From Prado023 sp963777855 (GTDB taxonomy: Bacteria; Actinomycetota; Actinomycetes; S36-B12; CAIYMF01), in the NCBI GenBank assembly GCA_963777855.1, contig CAVZRW010000012.1:84392-148391 (forward strand): a DNA stretch of 64,000 bases. The letters are read 5' to 3'. The notes beneath the pieces were generated by a model. It ran no database searches. It was not told where the DNA came from and was given only the letters and a program-made list of their open reading frames with translations. Below, piece by piece: positions 37,048 through 47,700 of this stretch. Both the position numbers and the translations under genes were made by a program. Each line of letters starts with the position of its first letter. Positions within the stretch are counted from its first letter, which is position 1.

Positions 37048-37340
37048 TCAGGGCAGGGGCACCAGGCCGACGTCGCCCTCGAGCAGTGTCGCGGTCTCCC
37101 CGGGCTCGGCGTCGATCTGCCACTGCGTGAAGAAGGCTCGAGCGCCCTCCCGTGACCCCGACTGGGCCAGGGCGTAGAAGGCGCTGCCGTCCTCGGCGTC
37201 CACGCGCGGTGGAAGGTGCACCCATGGCTCTGGGCGGAGGCGCGCATCCCGTCGGTGATCCACGTGAGGCGCCGCTCGTAGAGCTCGCGCGCGCTGCGAC
37301 CATCGGGGGTGGGGCACGGGACGCGGAACAGGATCCACAT
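37048..37340 (-). CDS. Small conserved hypothetical protein (one frame break)
   Basis: Two frames combine into about 97 residues. The first part, from ATG 37340, reads MWILFRVPCPTPDGRSA, then ITDGMRASAQSHGCTFHRA. A missing third base in an Ala codon near 37203 joins it to VDAEDGSAFYALAQSGSREG, then ARAFFTQWQIDAEPGET and a stop at 37048. The mixed alpha/beta content suggests a small ferredoxin-fold or dimeric barrel protein, but I do not recognise the family. It converges on the MFS gene with 7 bp between the stops. Confidence 0.55.
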
Positions 37341-37409
37341 GCCCGGCCACGCTACGCGCCGACGGCCATCCCCGTCCCGGCGCGGGGCGGGTCCTGCGCG
37401 GCGGCCCTC

Positions 37410-38210
37410 CTAGCGCAGGTGGGCGGTCATCCAGCTGGCGCCGAAGCGCACGAGGCCGGCGGCGTCGATGAGCTGCGACTCGGCGGCGCCCACCCGGCCG
37501 TGCTCGTGCGGGTGGGTCGCGAGGTACTCGCGCAGGATGATCGCGAAGTAGTCCTCCTCGGGCTGGCGTGCGTCGTCGACGATCCCGTCCTCGTCGTCGA
37601 GGCACTCGACGACCACCACGCGCGGGCCGTCCGGACCGGTGACCAGCCGATGCCGACGGACCCGTCGGGTGTCCGGCACGTCGGCGAGGTACTCCGCGTG
37701 GTGCAGCACGGTGACCGTGTCGGGGTTCGCGCCCATCCGCAGTACCCGGCCCCCGGACCGTACGAACCAGTCGAGGGCTGATCCAGGCCCGTAGTAGTCA
37801 TCCCACGGCAGGCCGTCGAGCCACGCGTGGGCGAGTCGGCCCCGCGCGGCGAACCGGCCCTCCGGGTTGTCGTTGACCACGGTGCCGGGGGCTGTGCGGA
37901 AGACCTCGGCGAGCACGCCGACCTCGGGCAGCACCGGCGTGCTCAGGGGGTCGAACGGCTCGGCGCCGACGAGCAGGGCGGCGCGTTCATGCTCCGGGTG
38001 GGCGTTGACCCAGTCCCAGTCGTTGGCCGCCCCGAGCACCATGAGCAGAGACCCCTCCGCTCCCACAGTCGAGTCGAGGGCCTCGATGACCCCCAGCGCG
38101 CCGCCCTCAACGGGGCCGATGTGGCGCAGTGAGGCGTGCACCATGAGGCTGTCACCTGGGCGGACCCCCAGCGCGCGAAGGTCCTGGACGAGGTCAAGCA
38201 CGGTGATCAC
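37410..38210 (-). CDS. Aminoglycoside N3-acetyltransferase family protein
   Basis: Acetyl-CoA-dependent N-acetyltransferase of the Antibiotic_NAT fold, 266 residues from GTG 38210 (upstream in-frame sequence is Arg-rich noise). Family marks: LVQDLRALGVRPGDSLMVHA, SLRHIGPVEGGALGVIEAL, LPEVGVLAEVFRTAPGTVVN, and RSGGRVLRMGANPDTVTVLH, the last carrying a conserved active-site His region. The family includes AAC(3) resistance enzymes and also many chromosomal proteins with other amine substrates, for example FrbF-like and YokD-like proteins. Nothing here argues for mobile resistance: composition matches the neighbours and no mobile element is near. Actual aminoglycoside resistance is unproven. Confidence 0.82.
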   Translation of the reverse strand: MITVLDLVQDLRALGVRPGDSLMVHASLRHIGPVEGGALGVIEALDSTVGAEGSLLMVLGAANDWDWVNAHPEHERAALLVGAEPFDPLSTPVLPEVGVLAEVFRTAPGTVVNDNPEGRFAARGRLAHAWLDGLPWDDYYGPGSALDWFVRSGGRVLRMGANPDTVTVLHHAEYLADVPDTRRVRRHRLVTGPDGPRVVVVECLDDEDGIVDDARQPEEDYFAIILREYLATHPHEHGRVGAAESQLIDAAGLVRFGASWMTAHLR

Positions 38211-38349
38211 GCCACGATTCTGCGCGGGCGACCGCGGTAGTGCCAGCGCGCAGATCCAGCGCTCGGTGGTGGGACGGAGAAGCGTGGCGCAGGCCCAGGC
38301 CGGCGAGTTGGCCCGTCTCCGGTGGGTGATCCGCCCGGCACCCGTTCGC

Positions 38350-40071
38350 TCAGTCGGCCGTCTCGCGGTAGCGGTTCGTGATGGGCTGGCGGCGGTCACG
38401 GCCGAACGAGCGGGGGGTGATCTTCGTGCCGATCGGGTACTGGCGGCGCTTGTACTCGGCGAGGTCCGTCATCCGCATCACCCGCTCCACCAGCGCCCGG
38501 TCGTACCCGTCGGCGACGAGCTCGTCGGCGCCGCGGTCCTTCTCCACGTAGTCGTCGAGCAGGTCGTCGAGGATCGCGTAGTCGGGCAGCGAGTCGGTGT
38601 CCACCTGGTCCGGGCGCAGCTCGGCCGACGGCGGCTTGTCGATCGAGCTCGGCGGGATCGGCGGGGTCTGGCCCAGCCGCTCGGCCTCGGCGTTGCGCCA
38701 GCGGGCCAGCCGGAACACCCACGTCTTGGGCACGTCCTTGATCGGCCCGAACCCGCCGACCGCGTCGCCGTAGATCGTCGAGTAGCCCACCGACAGCTCG
38801 CTCTTGTTCCCCGGGGCCAGAACGAGGTGACCCTCCTGGTTGCTCACGGCCATCACAGTCGTGCCCCGGATCCGGGCCTGCAGGTTCTCCTCCGCAAGGC
38901 CGGTGAGCGTCATCGAGGCCATGTAGGCGTCGAACATGGGGCCGATCGGGATGCTGCGGCAGTGCGCGCCGATCCGCGCGGCGAGGTCGAACGCGTCGTC
39001 CTGGGAGTGCTGCGAGGAGTACTTGCTCGGCATCGAGATCCCGTGCACGTTCGGCCCGCCGATCGCGTCGGCGGCCAGAGCGGCGACGAACGCCGAGTCG
39101 ATCCCGCCCGAGAGGCCGAACGTGACCGACCGGAACCCGTTCTTGACCACGTAGTCGCGCAGGCCCACCACCAGCGCCCGGTACACCTCGGCCTCGTCGG
39201 ACAGGCGCGGCGCGACCTCCGCCGGCAGGGGCGCGTACGGGGCGACCGGCCCGCCCGGGACCTCCGCGGTGCAGTACCCGCCGGCGGCCGGCAGGTCGAG
39301 GTCCACCACCAGCAGGTGCTCGTCGAACTGCGGTGCCCTGGCGATGAGCGCGCCGTCGGCGCCGACCACCAGCGAGTCGCCGTCGAAGACCAGCTCGTCC
39401 TGGCCCCCGACCATGTTCACGTAGGCCAGCGCCGCGCCTGCCTCGAGGGCGCGGCGGGAGGCCAGCTCGAGGCGGACGTCGTCCTTGTTCAGCTCGTAGG
39501 GCGAGCCGTTGATCACCACGAGGAGACCGGCACGCACCTCGCGCACCTGGGCCACGGGTCCGCCGTCCTGCCAGAGGTCCTCGCAGATCGCCAGGGCCAC
39601 GTCCACCCCGGCCACGCGCACCACGCACGGGTCAGCCCCGGGCACGAAGTAGCGGTACTCGTCGAACACCCCGTAGTTGGGCAGGTGGTGCTTGGCGTAG
39701 CGGGCCAGCACCTGCCCGCCGTGCAGCACCGCAGCGGCGTTGATGGGCGCGTTGCGCGGGGTGCCGAGCGGTTGGTCGCCGCCCCCCTCGAGCAGGTCCA
39801 GGTAGCCCACGATGGCCACGATGTCGCCCAGGCCCTCCTCGGCCAGCCGCACAGCGAGCCGGTCGAGGGCTGCGATCGAGGCCAGCTGGAACGAGTGGCG
39901 CAGCGTGAGGTCCTCGATCGGGTAGCCGGTGAGCACCATCTCGGGGAAGGCGACCAGGTGCGCCCCGGACGCCAGGGCGCTGCGGGCGCCGGCCACCACG
40001 AGGTCGGCGTTGCCGGCCAGGTCACCGACGACGGGGTTCACCTGGGCCAGGGCGATGCGCAGTTGGGGCAC
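38350..40071 (-). CDS. nadE: Glutamine-dependent NAD+ synthetase
   Basis: Last step of NAD synthesis. The N-terminal carbon-nitrogen hydrolase domain releases ammonia from glutamine: catalytic triad Glu in LVAFPEMVLTGYP, Lys in ARYAKHHLPNYG, Cys in ALAICEDLWQDG. The C-terminal synthetase domain adenylates nicotinic acid adenine dinucleotide: SVTFGLSGGIDSAFVAAL P-loop, MPSKYSSQHSQDDA, LVLAPGNKSELSVGYSTIYG and the C-terminal YKRRQYPIGTKITPRSFGRD. 573 residues from GTG 40071. Divergent from glnA2 with 87 bp between starts. Confidence 0.95.
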   Translation of the reverse strand: MPQLRIALAQVNPVVGDLAGNADLVVAGARSALASGAHLVAFPEMVLTGYPIEDLTLRHSFQLASIAALDRLAVRLAEEGLGDIVAIVGYLDLLEGGGDQPLGTPRNAPINAAAVLHGGQVLARYAKHHLPNYGVFDEYRYFVPGADPCVVRVAGVDVALAICEDLWQDGGPVAQVREVRAGLLVVINGSPYELNKDDVRLELASRRALEAGAALAYVNMVGGQDELVFDGDSLVVGADGALIARAPQFDEHLLVVDLDLPAAGGYCTAEVPGGPVAPYAPLPAEVAPRLSDEAEVYRALVVGLRDYVVKNGFRSVTFGLSGGIDSAFVAALAADAIGGPNVHGISMPSKYSSQHSQDDAFDLAARIGAHCRSIPIGPMFDAYMASMTLTGLAEENLQARIRGTTVMAVSNQEGHLVLAPGNKSELSVGYSTIYGDAVGGFGPIKDVPKTWVFRLARWRNAEAERLGQTPPIPPSSIDKPPSAELRPDQVDTDSLPDYAILDDLLDDYVEKDRGADELVADGYDRALVERVMRMTDLAEYKRRQYPIGTKITPRSFGRDRRQPITNRYRETAD

Positions 40072-40158
40072 GGAGGCAGGCTAGCGACCGTGCGGTACGG
40101 TCGCGCGACCCGCGGCGTGGGCCGTGGCCGGGCGTGGCGATGGGGCAGTATGTCCCCC

Positions 40159-41496
40159 ATGGACAAGCAGACCGAGTTCGTGCTGCGCACGGTCGAGGAG
40201 CGTGACATCCGGTTCGTCCGGCTGTGGTTCACCGACGTGCTCGGGTTCCTCAAGTCGGTGGCGATCGCCCCGGCCGAGCTCGAGAGCGCGTTCAGCGAGG
40301 GCATCGGGTTCGACGGGTCCGCGATCGAGGGCTTCGCGCGCGTGCAGGAGGCCGACATGCTGGCCCTGCCCGACCCCGGCACCTTCCAGGTGCTGCCCTG
40401 GCGCGGGGAGTCCCAGGGCGTGGGCCGGATGTTCTGCGACATCACGATGCCCGACGGCAGCCCGTCGTTCGCCGACCCCCGCTATGTGCTCAAGCGCACG
40501 CTGTCGCGGGCCGCCGATCGCGGGTTCACGTTCTACACGCACCCCGAGATCGAGTTCTACCTGTTCAAGTCCCCGCACCGGCCGGGGGACACCCCGGTGC
40601 CCGTCGACGAGGGCGGCTATTTCGACCACACCCCGCAGGGGGTGGGCTACGACTTCCGCCGCCAGGCGATCCAGATGCTCGAGGCGATGGGTATCTCCGT
40701 GGAGTTCAGCCATCACGAGGGGGGCCCCGGCCAGCAGGAGATCGACCTGCGCTATGCCGACGCGCTGACCACCGCCGACAACATCATGACCTTCCGCCTG
40801 GTGGTCAAGGAGGTGGCACTCGAAGAGGGGGTGACCGCGTCCTTCATGCCGAAGCCGCTGCGCGACCACCCGGGCTCGGGCATGCACACCCACCTCTCGC
40901 TGTTCGAGGGAGACCGCAACGCCTTCTTCGAGGCCGGCGCGGAGCTGCAGCTGAGCAAGGTGGCCCGCTCGTTCATGGCCGGCATCCTGACCCATGCCCC
41001 GGAGATGACCGCGGTCACCAACCAGTGGGTCAACTCCTACAAGCGCCTCGTCGGCGGCGGCGAGGCCCCGGCGTGGGTGTGCTGGGGCCACAACAACCGC
41101 AGCGCGCTGCTGCGCGTGCCGATGTACAAGCCCGACAAGGGCAACTCCACGCGCATCGAGTTCCGCGCCATGGACTCCGCGACCAACCCCTACCTGTCCT
41201 ACGCGCTGCTGCTGGCCGCGGGGCTCAAGGGCATCGACGAGGGCTACGAGCTGCCGCCCGGCGCCGATGACGACGTCTGGTCGCTGAGCAACTCCGAGCG
41301 CCGGGCCCTGGGGCTCAACCCGCTGCCGGCCAGCCTCAACCAGGCGATCCAGGCCATGGAGCGCAGCGAGCTGGTGGCCGAGACCCTCGGCGAGCACGTC
41401 TTCGACTTCTTCCTGCGCAACAAGCGCGCGGAGTGGGAGGAGTACCGCCGCCAGGTGACTCCGTACGAGCTCGACCGCTACCTGCCGGTCCTGTAG
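40159..41496 (+). CDS. glnA2: Glutamine synthetase, GlnA2 type
   Basis: Type I glutamine synthetase-fold enzyme, 445 residues. The N-terminus MDKQTEFVLRTVEERDIRFV and LGFLKSVAIAPAELE match actinobacterial GlnA2 closely. Metal and substrate motifs are FYTHPEIEFYLF, EFSHHEGGPGQQEIDLRYAD, SFMPKP, GSGMHTHLSLFE, NQWVNSYKRLV and NRSALLRVPMY. The adenylylation loop of GlnA1 (Tyr in N-L-Y-D-L-P) is replaced by DDVWSLSNSERR, so there is no tyrosine for GlnE to modify. An upstream Met (40150) is possible. glnE follows after 11 bp, as in mycobacteria. GlnA2 homologues may also act as polyamine or other gamma-glutamyl ligases. Confidence 0.92.
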   Translation: MDKQTEFVLRTVEERDIRFVRLWFTDVLGFLKSVAIAPAELESAFSEGIGFDGSAIEGFARVQEADMLALPDPGTFQVLPWRGESQGVGRMFCDITMPDGSPSFADPRYVLKRTLSRAADRGFTFYTHPEIEFYLFKSPHRPGDTPVPVDEGGYFDHTPQGVGYDFRRQAIQMLEAMGISVEFSHHEGGPGQQEIDLRYADALTTADNIMTFRLVVKEVALEEGVTASFMPKPLRDHPGSGMHTHLSLFEGDRNAFFEAGAELQLSKVARSFMAGILTHAPEMTAVTNQWVNSYKRLVGGGEAPAWVCWGHNNRSALLRVPMYKPDKGNSTRIEFRAMDSATNPYLSYALLLAAGLKGIDEGYELPPGADDDVWSLSNSERRALGLNPLPASLNQAIQAMERSELVAETLGEHVFDFFLRNKRAEWEEYRRQVTPYELDRYLPVL

Positions 41497-41507
41497 CGCG
41501 CCCCGCC

Positions 41508-44500
41508 ATGACCGAGCCCCGGTGGGGACGTGCCGACACCCCGGCCGGCCGCATGGCCCGCCTGGGGGTCGCCGACGCCCAGCGGCTGGCCGAGCGCCTG
41601 GCCGACGTGCCGTGGTGGCGCGACGGGCTGCTCGAGGACGTGGGGGAGGCCGCCGATCCCGGGCAGCCGCTGCGCACCGCCCTCGACCTGCACGAGGTGG
41701 CCCCCGAGGGGATCGTCGCGGTGGCCGCCGACGAGCGGGCGTGGCGCAGGTTCGCCCTGGTCAGCGGCGTCTCCCAGGCCCTGGCCGAGCACCTGGTGCG
41801 CCACCCCGAGCACCTGCCGATCCTGGCCGAGGACAGCCCGCCGCCGGGGGCGGTCGCATTGCGCGAGGAGTTCGCGCGGGTGGCCTCAGACGCCCTGGCC
41901 GGGCGTCGGGCAGTGCCGGGTCGAGGAGCGCCGGGCGGGGCCCGGACGCCGCCGCCGACGCCCTGCGCGTGGCCCATCGGGCCGCCCTGCTGCGCATCGC
42001 CATCGCCGACGTGGCCCACGGCGCCAGCTTCGAGGTGACCGCCGCGCGCCTGGCCGAGCTGGCCGACGCCGTCATCGGGGGCGCACTGGCGGCCGCGCGG
42101 GCGCAGCTGCCCGCGGACGCCCCGGCGGTGCGCCTGGCGATCATCGGCATGGGCAAGTGCGGCGGCCTCGAGCTGAACTACATCAGTGACGTCGACGTCA
42201 TCTTCGTCGCCGAGCCCGGCGCTCCGACCGAGCCCGGCGCTCGGGCCGAGCCCGGCGCCCCGAGCGACCCCGCACACCACGCCGCCGAGGTCGACGAGGC
42301 CGCCGTCCTGCGCACCGCCACCACGCTGGCCACCACCGTGATGCGCCTGTGCTCCGCGCCCACCGCCGAGGGCTCGATCTGGGAGGTCGACGCCGGCCTG
42401 CGCCCCGAGGGCCGCACCGGCGCACTGGTGCGCACCCTGCGCAGCCACGTGGGCTACTACGAGCGCTGGGCCAAGACCTGGGAGTTCCAGGCACTGCTCA
42501 AGGCCCGGGCCATCGCCGGCGACGCCGAGCTCGGGGCGGCCTACGTGGACGCGGTGCTGCCGTTCGTGTGGTCGGCCGCCGACCGTGACGGGTTCGTGGC
42601 CGACGTGCAGCAGATGCGCCGGCGGGTGGAGCGCAACGTGCCGGCCCGCGACGCCGACCGCCAGCTCAAGCTGGGCCGCGGCGGCCTGCGCGACGTGGAG
42701 TTCAGCGTGCAGCTGCTGCAGCTCGTGCACGGGCGCAGCGACGTGATGCTGCGCAGCCCCAACACCCTGACCGCCCTGGAGTCGTTGGCCACGTGGGGCT
42801 ACGTGGGCCGTGAGGACGCCTCGGCCCTGGCCGGCGCCTACCGGTTCCTGCGCACCCTGGAGCACCGCATCCAGATGCACCGGATGGTCCGCTCGCACGT
42901 GGTGCCCCGCGACGACGAGGACCTGCGCCGGCTCGGCCGCGCCATGGGGTTCACCCGGGACCCGGTCCGCGAGCTCGAGGACGCCTGGCACCGGCGGGCC
43001 AACGAGGTGCGCCGGATCCACGAGAAGCTGTTCTACCGCCCCCTGCTGGACGCCGTGGCCCGCCTGGACTCCGGCCAGGCCCGGCTCACCCCCCAGGCCG
43101 CGCGCGACCGCCTGGACGCCCTGGGATTCACCGATCCTGCGGGAGCGCTGAACCACATCGAGGCCCTCACCTCCGGGGTCAGCCGCCGCGCGGCCATCCA
43201 GCGCACGCTGCTGCCGGTGATGCTCGGCTGGTTCGCCGACGCCCCGGACCCCGATGCGGGCCTGCTGGGCTTCCGGCGGGTCTCCGACGCCCTGGGCGCC
43301 ACCCCCTGGTTCCTCCGGCTGCTGCGCGACGAGTCGGCGACCGCCGAGCGGCTGGCCCGGGTGCTGGCCTCCAGCCGGTACGCCTCCGAGCTGCTGCTGC
43401 GCGCCCCCGACGGGGTGGCGATGCTCGCCGACGACGCCGAGCTGCGCCCGCGCGGGTCGGGTCCGCTCGCCTCGGAGTTCCTGACCACGGCGGCCCGCTA
43501 CGAGGACGCGACCGAGGCGGTGGCCTCCGTGCGTGCACTGCGCCGCCGCGAGCTGTTCCGGATCTCGGCCACCGACATCCTGGGCGGCCTGACCGTCGAC
43601 GAGGTGGGCAACGCCCTGACCGACGTGGCCGACGCCACCATCGGCGGGGCCCTGCAGGCCGCCACCCGCCAGGTCGAGGCCGCCCGCGGGGGGCCGCTGC
43701 CGACCCGGATGCTCGTGATCGGCATGGGCCGCTACGGCGGTGCCGAGCTGGGCTACGGCAGCGACGCCGACGTCGTGTTCGTGCACGAGCCCGTCGACGG
43801 GGCCGACGAGCGGGAGGCGACCGCGGCGGCGACGCTCGTGGCCAACACGCTGCGCTCGCTGCTGCACGCCCCCTCCACCGACCCCCCGCTGGAGCTCGAC
43901 GCGGACCTGCGCCCGGAGGGCAAGCAGGGGCCGCTGGTGCGTACCGCCGACTCCTACGCGGCCTACTACGTGCGGTGGCGCTCGTTCTGGGAGGCCCAGG
44001 CCCTGCTGCGCGCCGACCGCGTCGCCGGGGATGCCGAGGTGTGGAGCCGGGTCCGGGCGGGCATCGACCCGATCCGGTGGCCCGAGGGCGGCGTGGGCCC
44101 CACCCAGCTGCGCGAGATCCGCCGGCTCAAGGCGCGGATGGAGTCCGAGCGGCTGCCCCGTGGTGCGGATCCGACCCTGCACACCAAGCTCGGCCGCGGC
44201 GGGCTCTCGGACGTGGAGTGGGTGGTCCAGCTGATCCAGCTCGAGCACGCCCACGACGTGCCGGAGCTGCGCACGACCCGCACGATGCCGGCCCTGGAGG
44301 CCGCCCGGCGCACCGGCCTGCTCGACCCGGCCGACGCCGACGTGCTCGCCGACGCCTGGCGGATGGCCACCCGCATCCGCAACGTCGTGATGCTCGTGCG
44401 CGGGCGATCCAGCGACATGGTGCCCACCGATGTGCGCGAGCTCGGCGCCGTGGGTCGCATCCTGGGCTACGCGCCGGGGGAGTCCGGAGCCCTCCTCGAG

Positions 44501-44563
44501 GACTACCGGCGGACCACGCGACGCGCCCGGATGGTGGCCGAGCGCCTGTTCTACGGCCAGTAG
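41508..44563 (+). CDS. glnE: Glutamine synthetase adenylyltransferase / adenylyl-removing enzyme (frame broken)
   Basis: Bifunctional regulator that adds and removes AMP on glutamine synthetase in response to nitrogen. Two copies of the GlnD-type nucleotidyltransferase motif are visible. The N-terminal deadenylylation domain has GMGKCGGLELNYISDVDVIF, then LRPEGRTGALVRTL and KLGRGGLRDVEFSVQLLQL. The C-terminal adenylylation domain has GMGRYGGAELGYGSDADVVF, then LDADLRPEGKQGPL and KLGRGGLSDVEWVVQLIQL. About 1018 residues. The frame changes near 41900-41950; two doubled third bases (Gly GGGC and Pro CCCG) restore AGVGQCRVEERRAGPDAAAD. It follows glnA2 with an 11-bp gap. Confidence 0.92.
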
Positions 44564-44635
44564 CCGAACCCGCGATCGCATCGGCGATCCCCGCTCCCGG
44601 GCCGGGATGGCGGCGCCCGCGCGCCCGGGTGTCGC

Positions 44636-44665
44636 TTGCCCGTCGGCGCGCGGCGTCCGTATCAT
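44636..44665 (+). promoter_or_regulatory. Promoter of the fatty acid synthase operon
   Basis: TTGCCC (44636-44641) and TATCAT (44660-44665) with an 18-bp spacer, about 80 bp before the fas ATG. Confidence 0.55.
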
Positions 44666-44674
44666 CGTGCCAAA

Positions 44675-44692
44675 CATGAGGGTTTACTCATG
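44675..44692. promoter_or_regulatory. Candidate operator at the fas promoter
   Basis: CATGAG-GGTTTA-CTCATG is a perfect 6-bp-arm inverted repeat. It begins 10 bp after the -10 hexamer, across the predicted start of transcription. Placement and symmetry fit a dimeric TetR-type regulator; a TetR gene lies at the other end of this locus (56547-57176). Confidence 0.55.
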
Positions 44693-44743
44693 AAAGTTCA
44701 GGGGTAGACCCGGGCCACCACAGCCCACCCGAGAGGCACCGAG

Positions 44744-47700
44744 ATGACGACGATCGACCCGACGTACACCGCCGCCGACGCCCCGCTGCGTGGCCCGGTC
44801 GCTCTGCCGGGCAGCCTGGCCGCCGCTCTCGGGGAGGGCACCCACCCGAGCACGCTGCTGTTCCCGGGCATCGACGGCACGTGGCAGCGGGCCCTGGCCT
44901 CGGCCCTCGTGGGCCGCCCCGAGCTCGCCGCCTGGGTTGCGGCCGTCCTGGCCGATCTCGACGACTGGTCGAGCACCCCGGCGGTGCGGGCACTGGGACT
45001 GTTCCCCGACGGGTTCTCGCACCTGGTCGACCCCGACGCCGACCCGCAGGCCGACATCGACCCGGTGGCCGCCACCGCCCCGTTCACGCTCGTGGGCAAC
45101 CTGCTGACGAACCTCGTCTCGCTGGCGGCCCTGGAGGCCGAAGGGCTGGCCACGGGCCCGGCGGCCGTCACCGCCGGCCTGCGCGCGGCCGGGCACAGCT
45201 CCGGCCTGCTCGCCGCCTGGGTGGCTGCGGCCCCCCGTGAGGCGGGACTGCTGCCCGTGCGCAGCGCCGCCGACGCGGCCCGGATCGCCGCACTGGCCGG
45301 TGCGCACACCGCCCGGCACCCGTGGGCGGTCTCGGCCACGGCCGTGGCCGAGGCGCTGGCCGGCGAGGAGTCCGCCGCCACGCCCATGGTCGCCGTCTCC
45401 GGGCCGCGCACCGCACGGCTGCGTGCCGTCCTCGACTCGCTGCTCGGGGCGACGCCCGAGGGTGCCCACCCCGAGGTCGTGCTCGGCGTGATCAACAGCC
45501 CGACCCGGCACGTGCTGACCGGGAACCCGGTTGCGCTGGCCCAGCTGCGCACCGCCCTGGAGGCGCTGGCCGCGACCGACGCCGCCAAGCGCGCCAAGGG
45601 CCGCCTCGGGGGCTCGGCGTTCCAGTTCACCTGGGAGCCGCTGCCCAGCTCCGTGCCCTTCCACCACCCGGCCCTGGCCGGCGCCGCGGCGGCCGCCTGC
45701 GCCCAGCTGGCCGAGCTCGGCCTCGCCCTGCCGGCCACCTGCGCCTGGCCGGTGCTCGATCCGGCCACCGGGTCGCCCCTGGCCGGTGGCACCCCGGCCG
45801 AGGTCACCGCCGCGGTGGTCAGCTCCGTCGTCGCCCGACCGCACGACTGGGCCGGTGCGGTCGTCGAGTCCGTGCCCGAGGGCAGCGTGGCCGTCCTGGT
45901 CAGCCCGCTGGGCGCGCTGGCCGGCGTGACCGCCTCCGTGCTGCGCGGGCGCGGCGCGCTCGTGCTCGACCCGGCCACCCAGGCGGGGCGCAGCGCCCTG
46001 TTCAGCACCGGCCGGGCCCCCGCGCTGCCCGCCACGTGGGCCCGGTTCGCCCCCCGCGTGGTGCGCGACGCCCAGGGCGCCCTGCGCCTGGACAACCACC
46101 ACACCCGCGCCTCGGGCCGCTCGCCGATGGTGCTGCCCGGCATGACCCCGACCACCACCGAGGCGCCGATCGTGGCCGCCGCGGCCAACGGCGGGCACGT
46201 CGCCGAGCTGGCCGGCGGCGGGCAGGTCAACGCCCGCATCCTCGCCGAGCGGCTGACCGAGCTCGGCGAGCTGCTCGAGCCCGGCCAGGAGGTCGTGCTC
46301 AACGCGCTGCTACCTCGACCCCTACCTGTGGAACCTGCAGCTCGGCCGCGAGCGCCTGGTGCAGAAGGCCGCGCGCCGCCGGTGCGCCGATCAACGGCGT
46401 GACCATCTCGGCGGGCATCCCCGAGCGGCCCGAGGCGCTGGTCGCCCTGCTCGACGAGCTCGTCGGCGCCGGCATGTGGCTCAACGCGTTCAAGCCCGGC
46501 ACGGTCGACCAGGTCCGCGAGGTCCTGGCCATCGCCGCCGAGACGCCGCACCACACTGTGGATCCACCTCGAGGGCGGAACGGCCGGCGGCCACCACTCG
46601 TGGGAGGACCTCGACGAGCTGCTGCTGGCGACCTACCACCTGATCCGCGAGCACGAGAACGTGGTGCTGGCCGTCGGCGGCGGGATCGCCGACACCGGAC
46701 CGCGCCGACCGACCTGCTCTGACCGGACGCTGGGCCCTGGCGCCACGGTGCCCCGCTGATGCCGGTGGACGCCCTGCTGCTGGGCACCGTCACGATGGCC
46801 ACCCGCGAGGCCGACCACCTCCGCCTCGGTCAAGGCGGCCCTGCGCGGCGCCGCGGGCCACGACGGCTGGGTCGGGTCGCGGGCAGGTCGCCGGCGGCAC
46901 GCACCTCGGGTCGCTCCGGCCTCGATGCCGACATCCACTTCCTGGACAACGCGCCGTCACGTGCCGCCCGCCTGCTCGACGAGGTCGCCGGCGACGCCGA
47001 GGCGGTCGCCACGCGGCGCGAGGAGATCATCGAGGCGCTGTCGCACACGGCCAAGCCGTACTTCGGCGACGTGGCCGAGATGACCTATGCGCAGCTCCTC
47101 GAGCGCTTCGTGGCGCTGACCGCCCTGGGCCGGCACGGCCGCTACGAGGACGGTGCGTGGCTCGACCCCACCCACCGCAGCCGCTTCGTCGCGCTGCTGC
47201 AGCAGGCCGAGGCCCGCCTGCACCCGGCCGACACCGGCCAGGTGCCCACGCTGTTCGCCGACGCCGGCCGCGTCGACGACCCGCCGCGGCCCTCGGCCGC
47301 CCTGGTCCAGGCGCCACCCGAGCGCGGCGACCGCCCTGCTGCACCCCGCCGACGTGCAGCACTTCCTGACTGTGGCCCGCACGCCCCGGCAAGCCCGTGC
47401 CGTTCGTGCCCGTGCGTCGACGCCGACGTGCGCCGCTGGTACCAGTCGGACTCGCTGTGGCAGTCGCACAGCGAGGCCTGTACGACGCCGACCAGGTGCT
47501 GATCATCCCCGGGCCCGATCGCCGTCGCCGGGATCACCGTCGTCGACGAGCCGGTCGCCGACCTGCTCGACCGGTTCGAGACGGCCGTCGCCGAGTCGCT
47601 GGCCGAGGTGGACCTGACCGACGCCGCCCGGGCCGACGTCGCCCGGACCGGTCGCCGCCCGGACCGACGCCGCCCGGACCGACAGCGCGCCGCACGGGGC

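Noticed and set aside
37410..38210. Acquired aminoglycoside resistance gene
   Set aside because: Composition equals that of its neighbours, no integron, transposase or repeat flanks it, and the family has many non-resistance chromosomal members.
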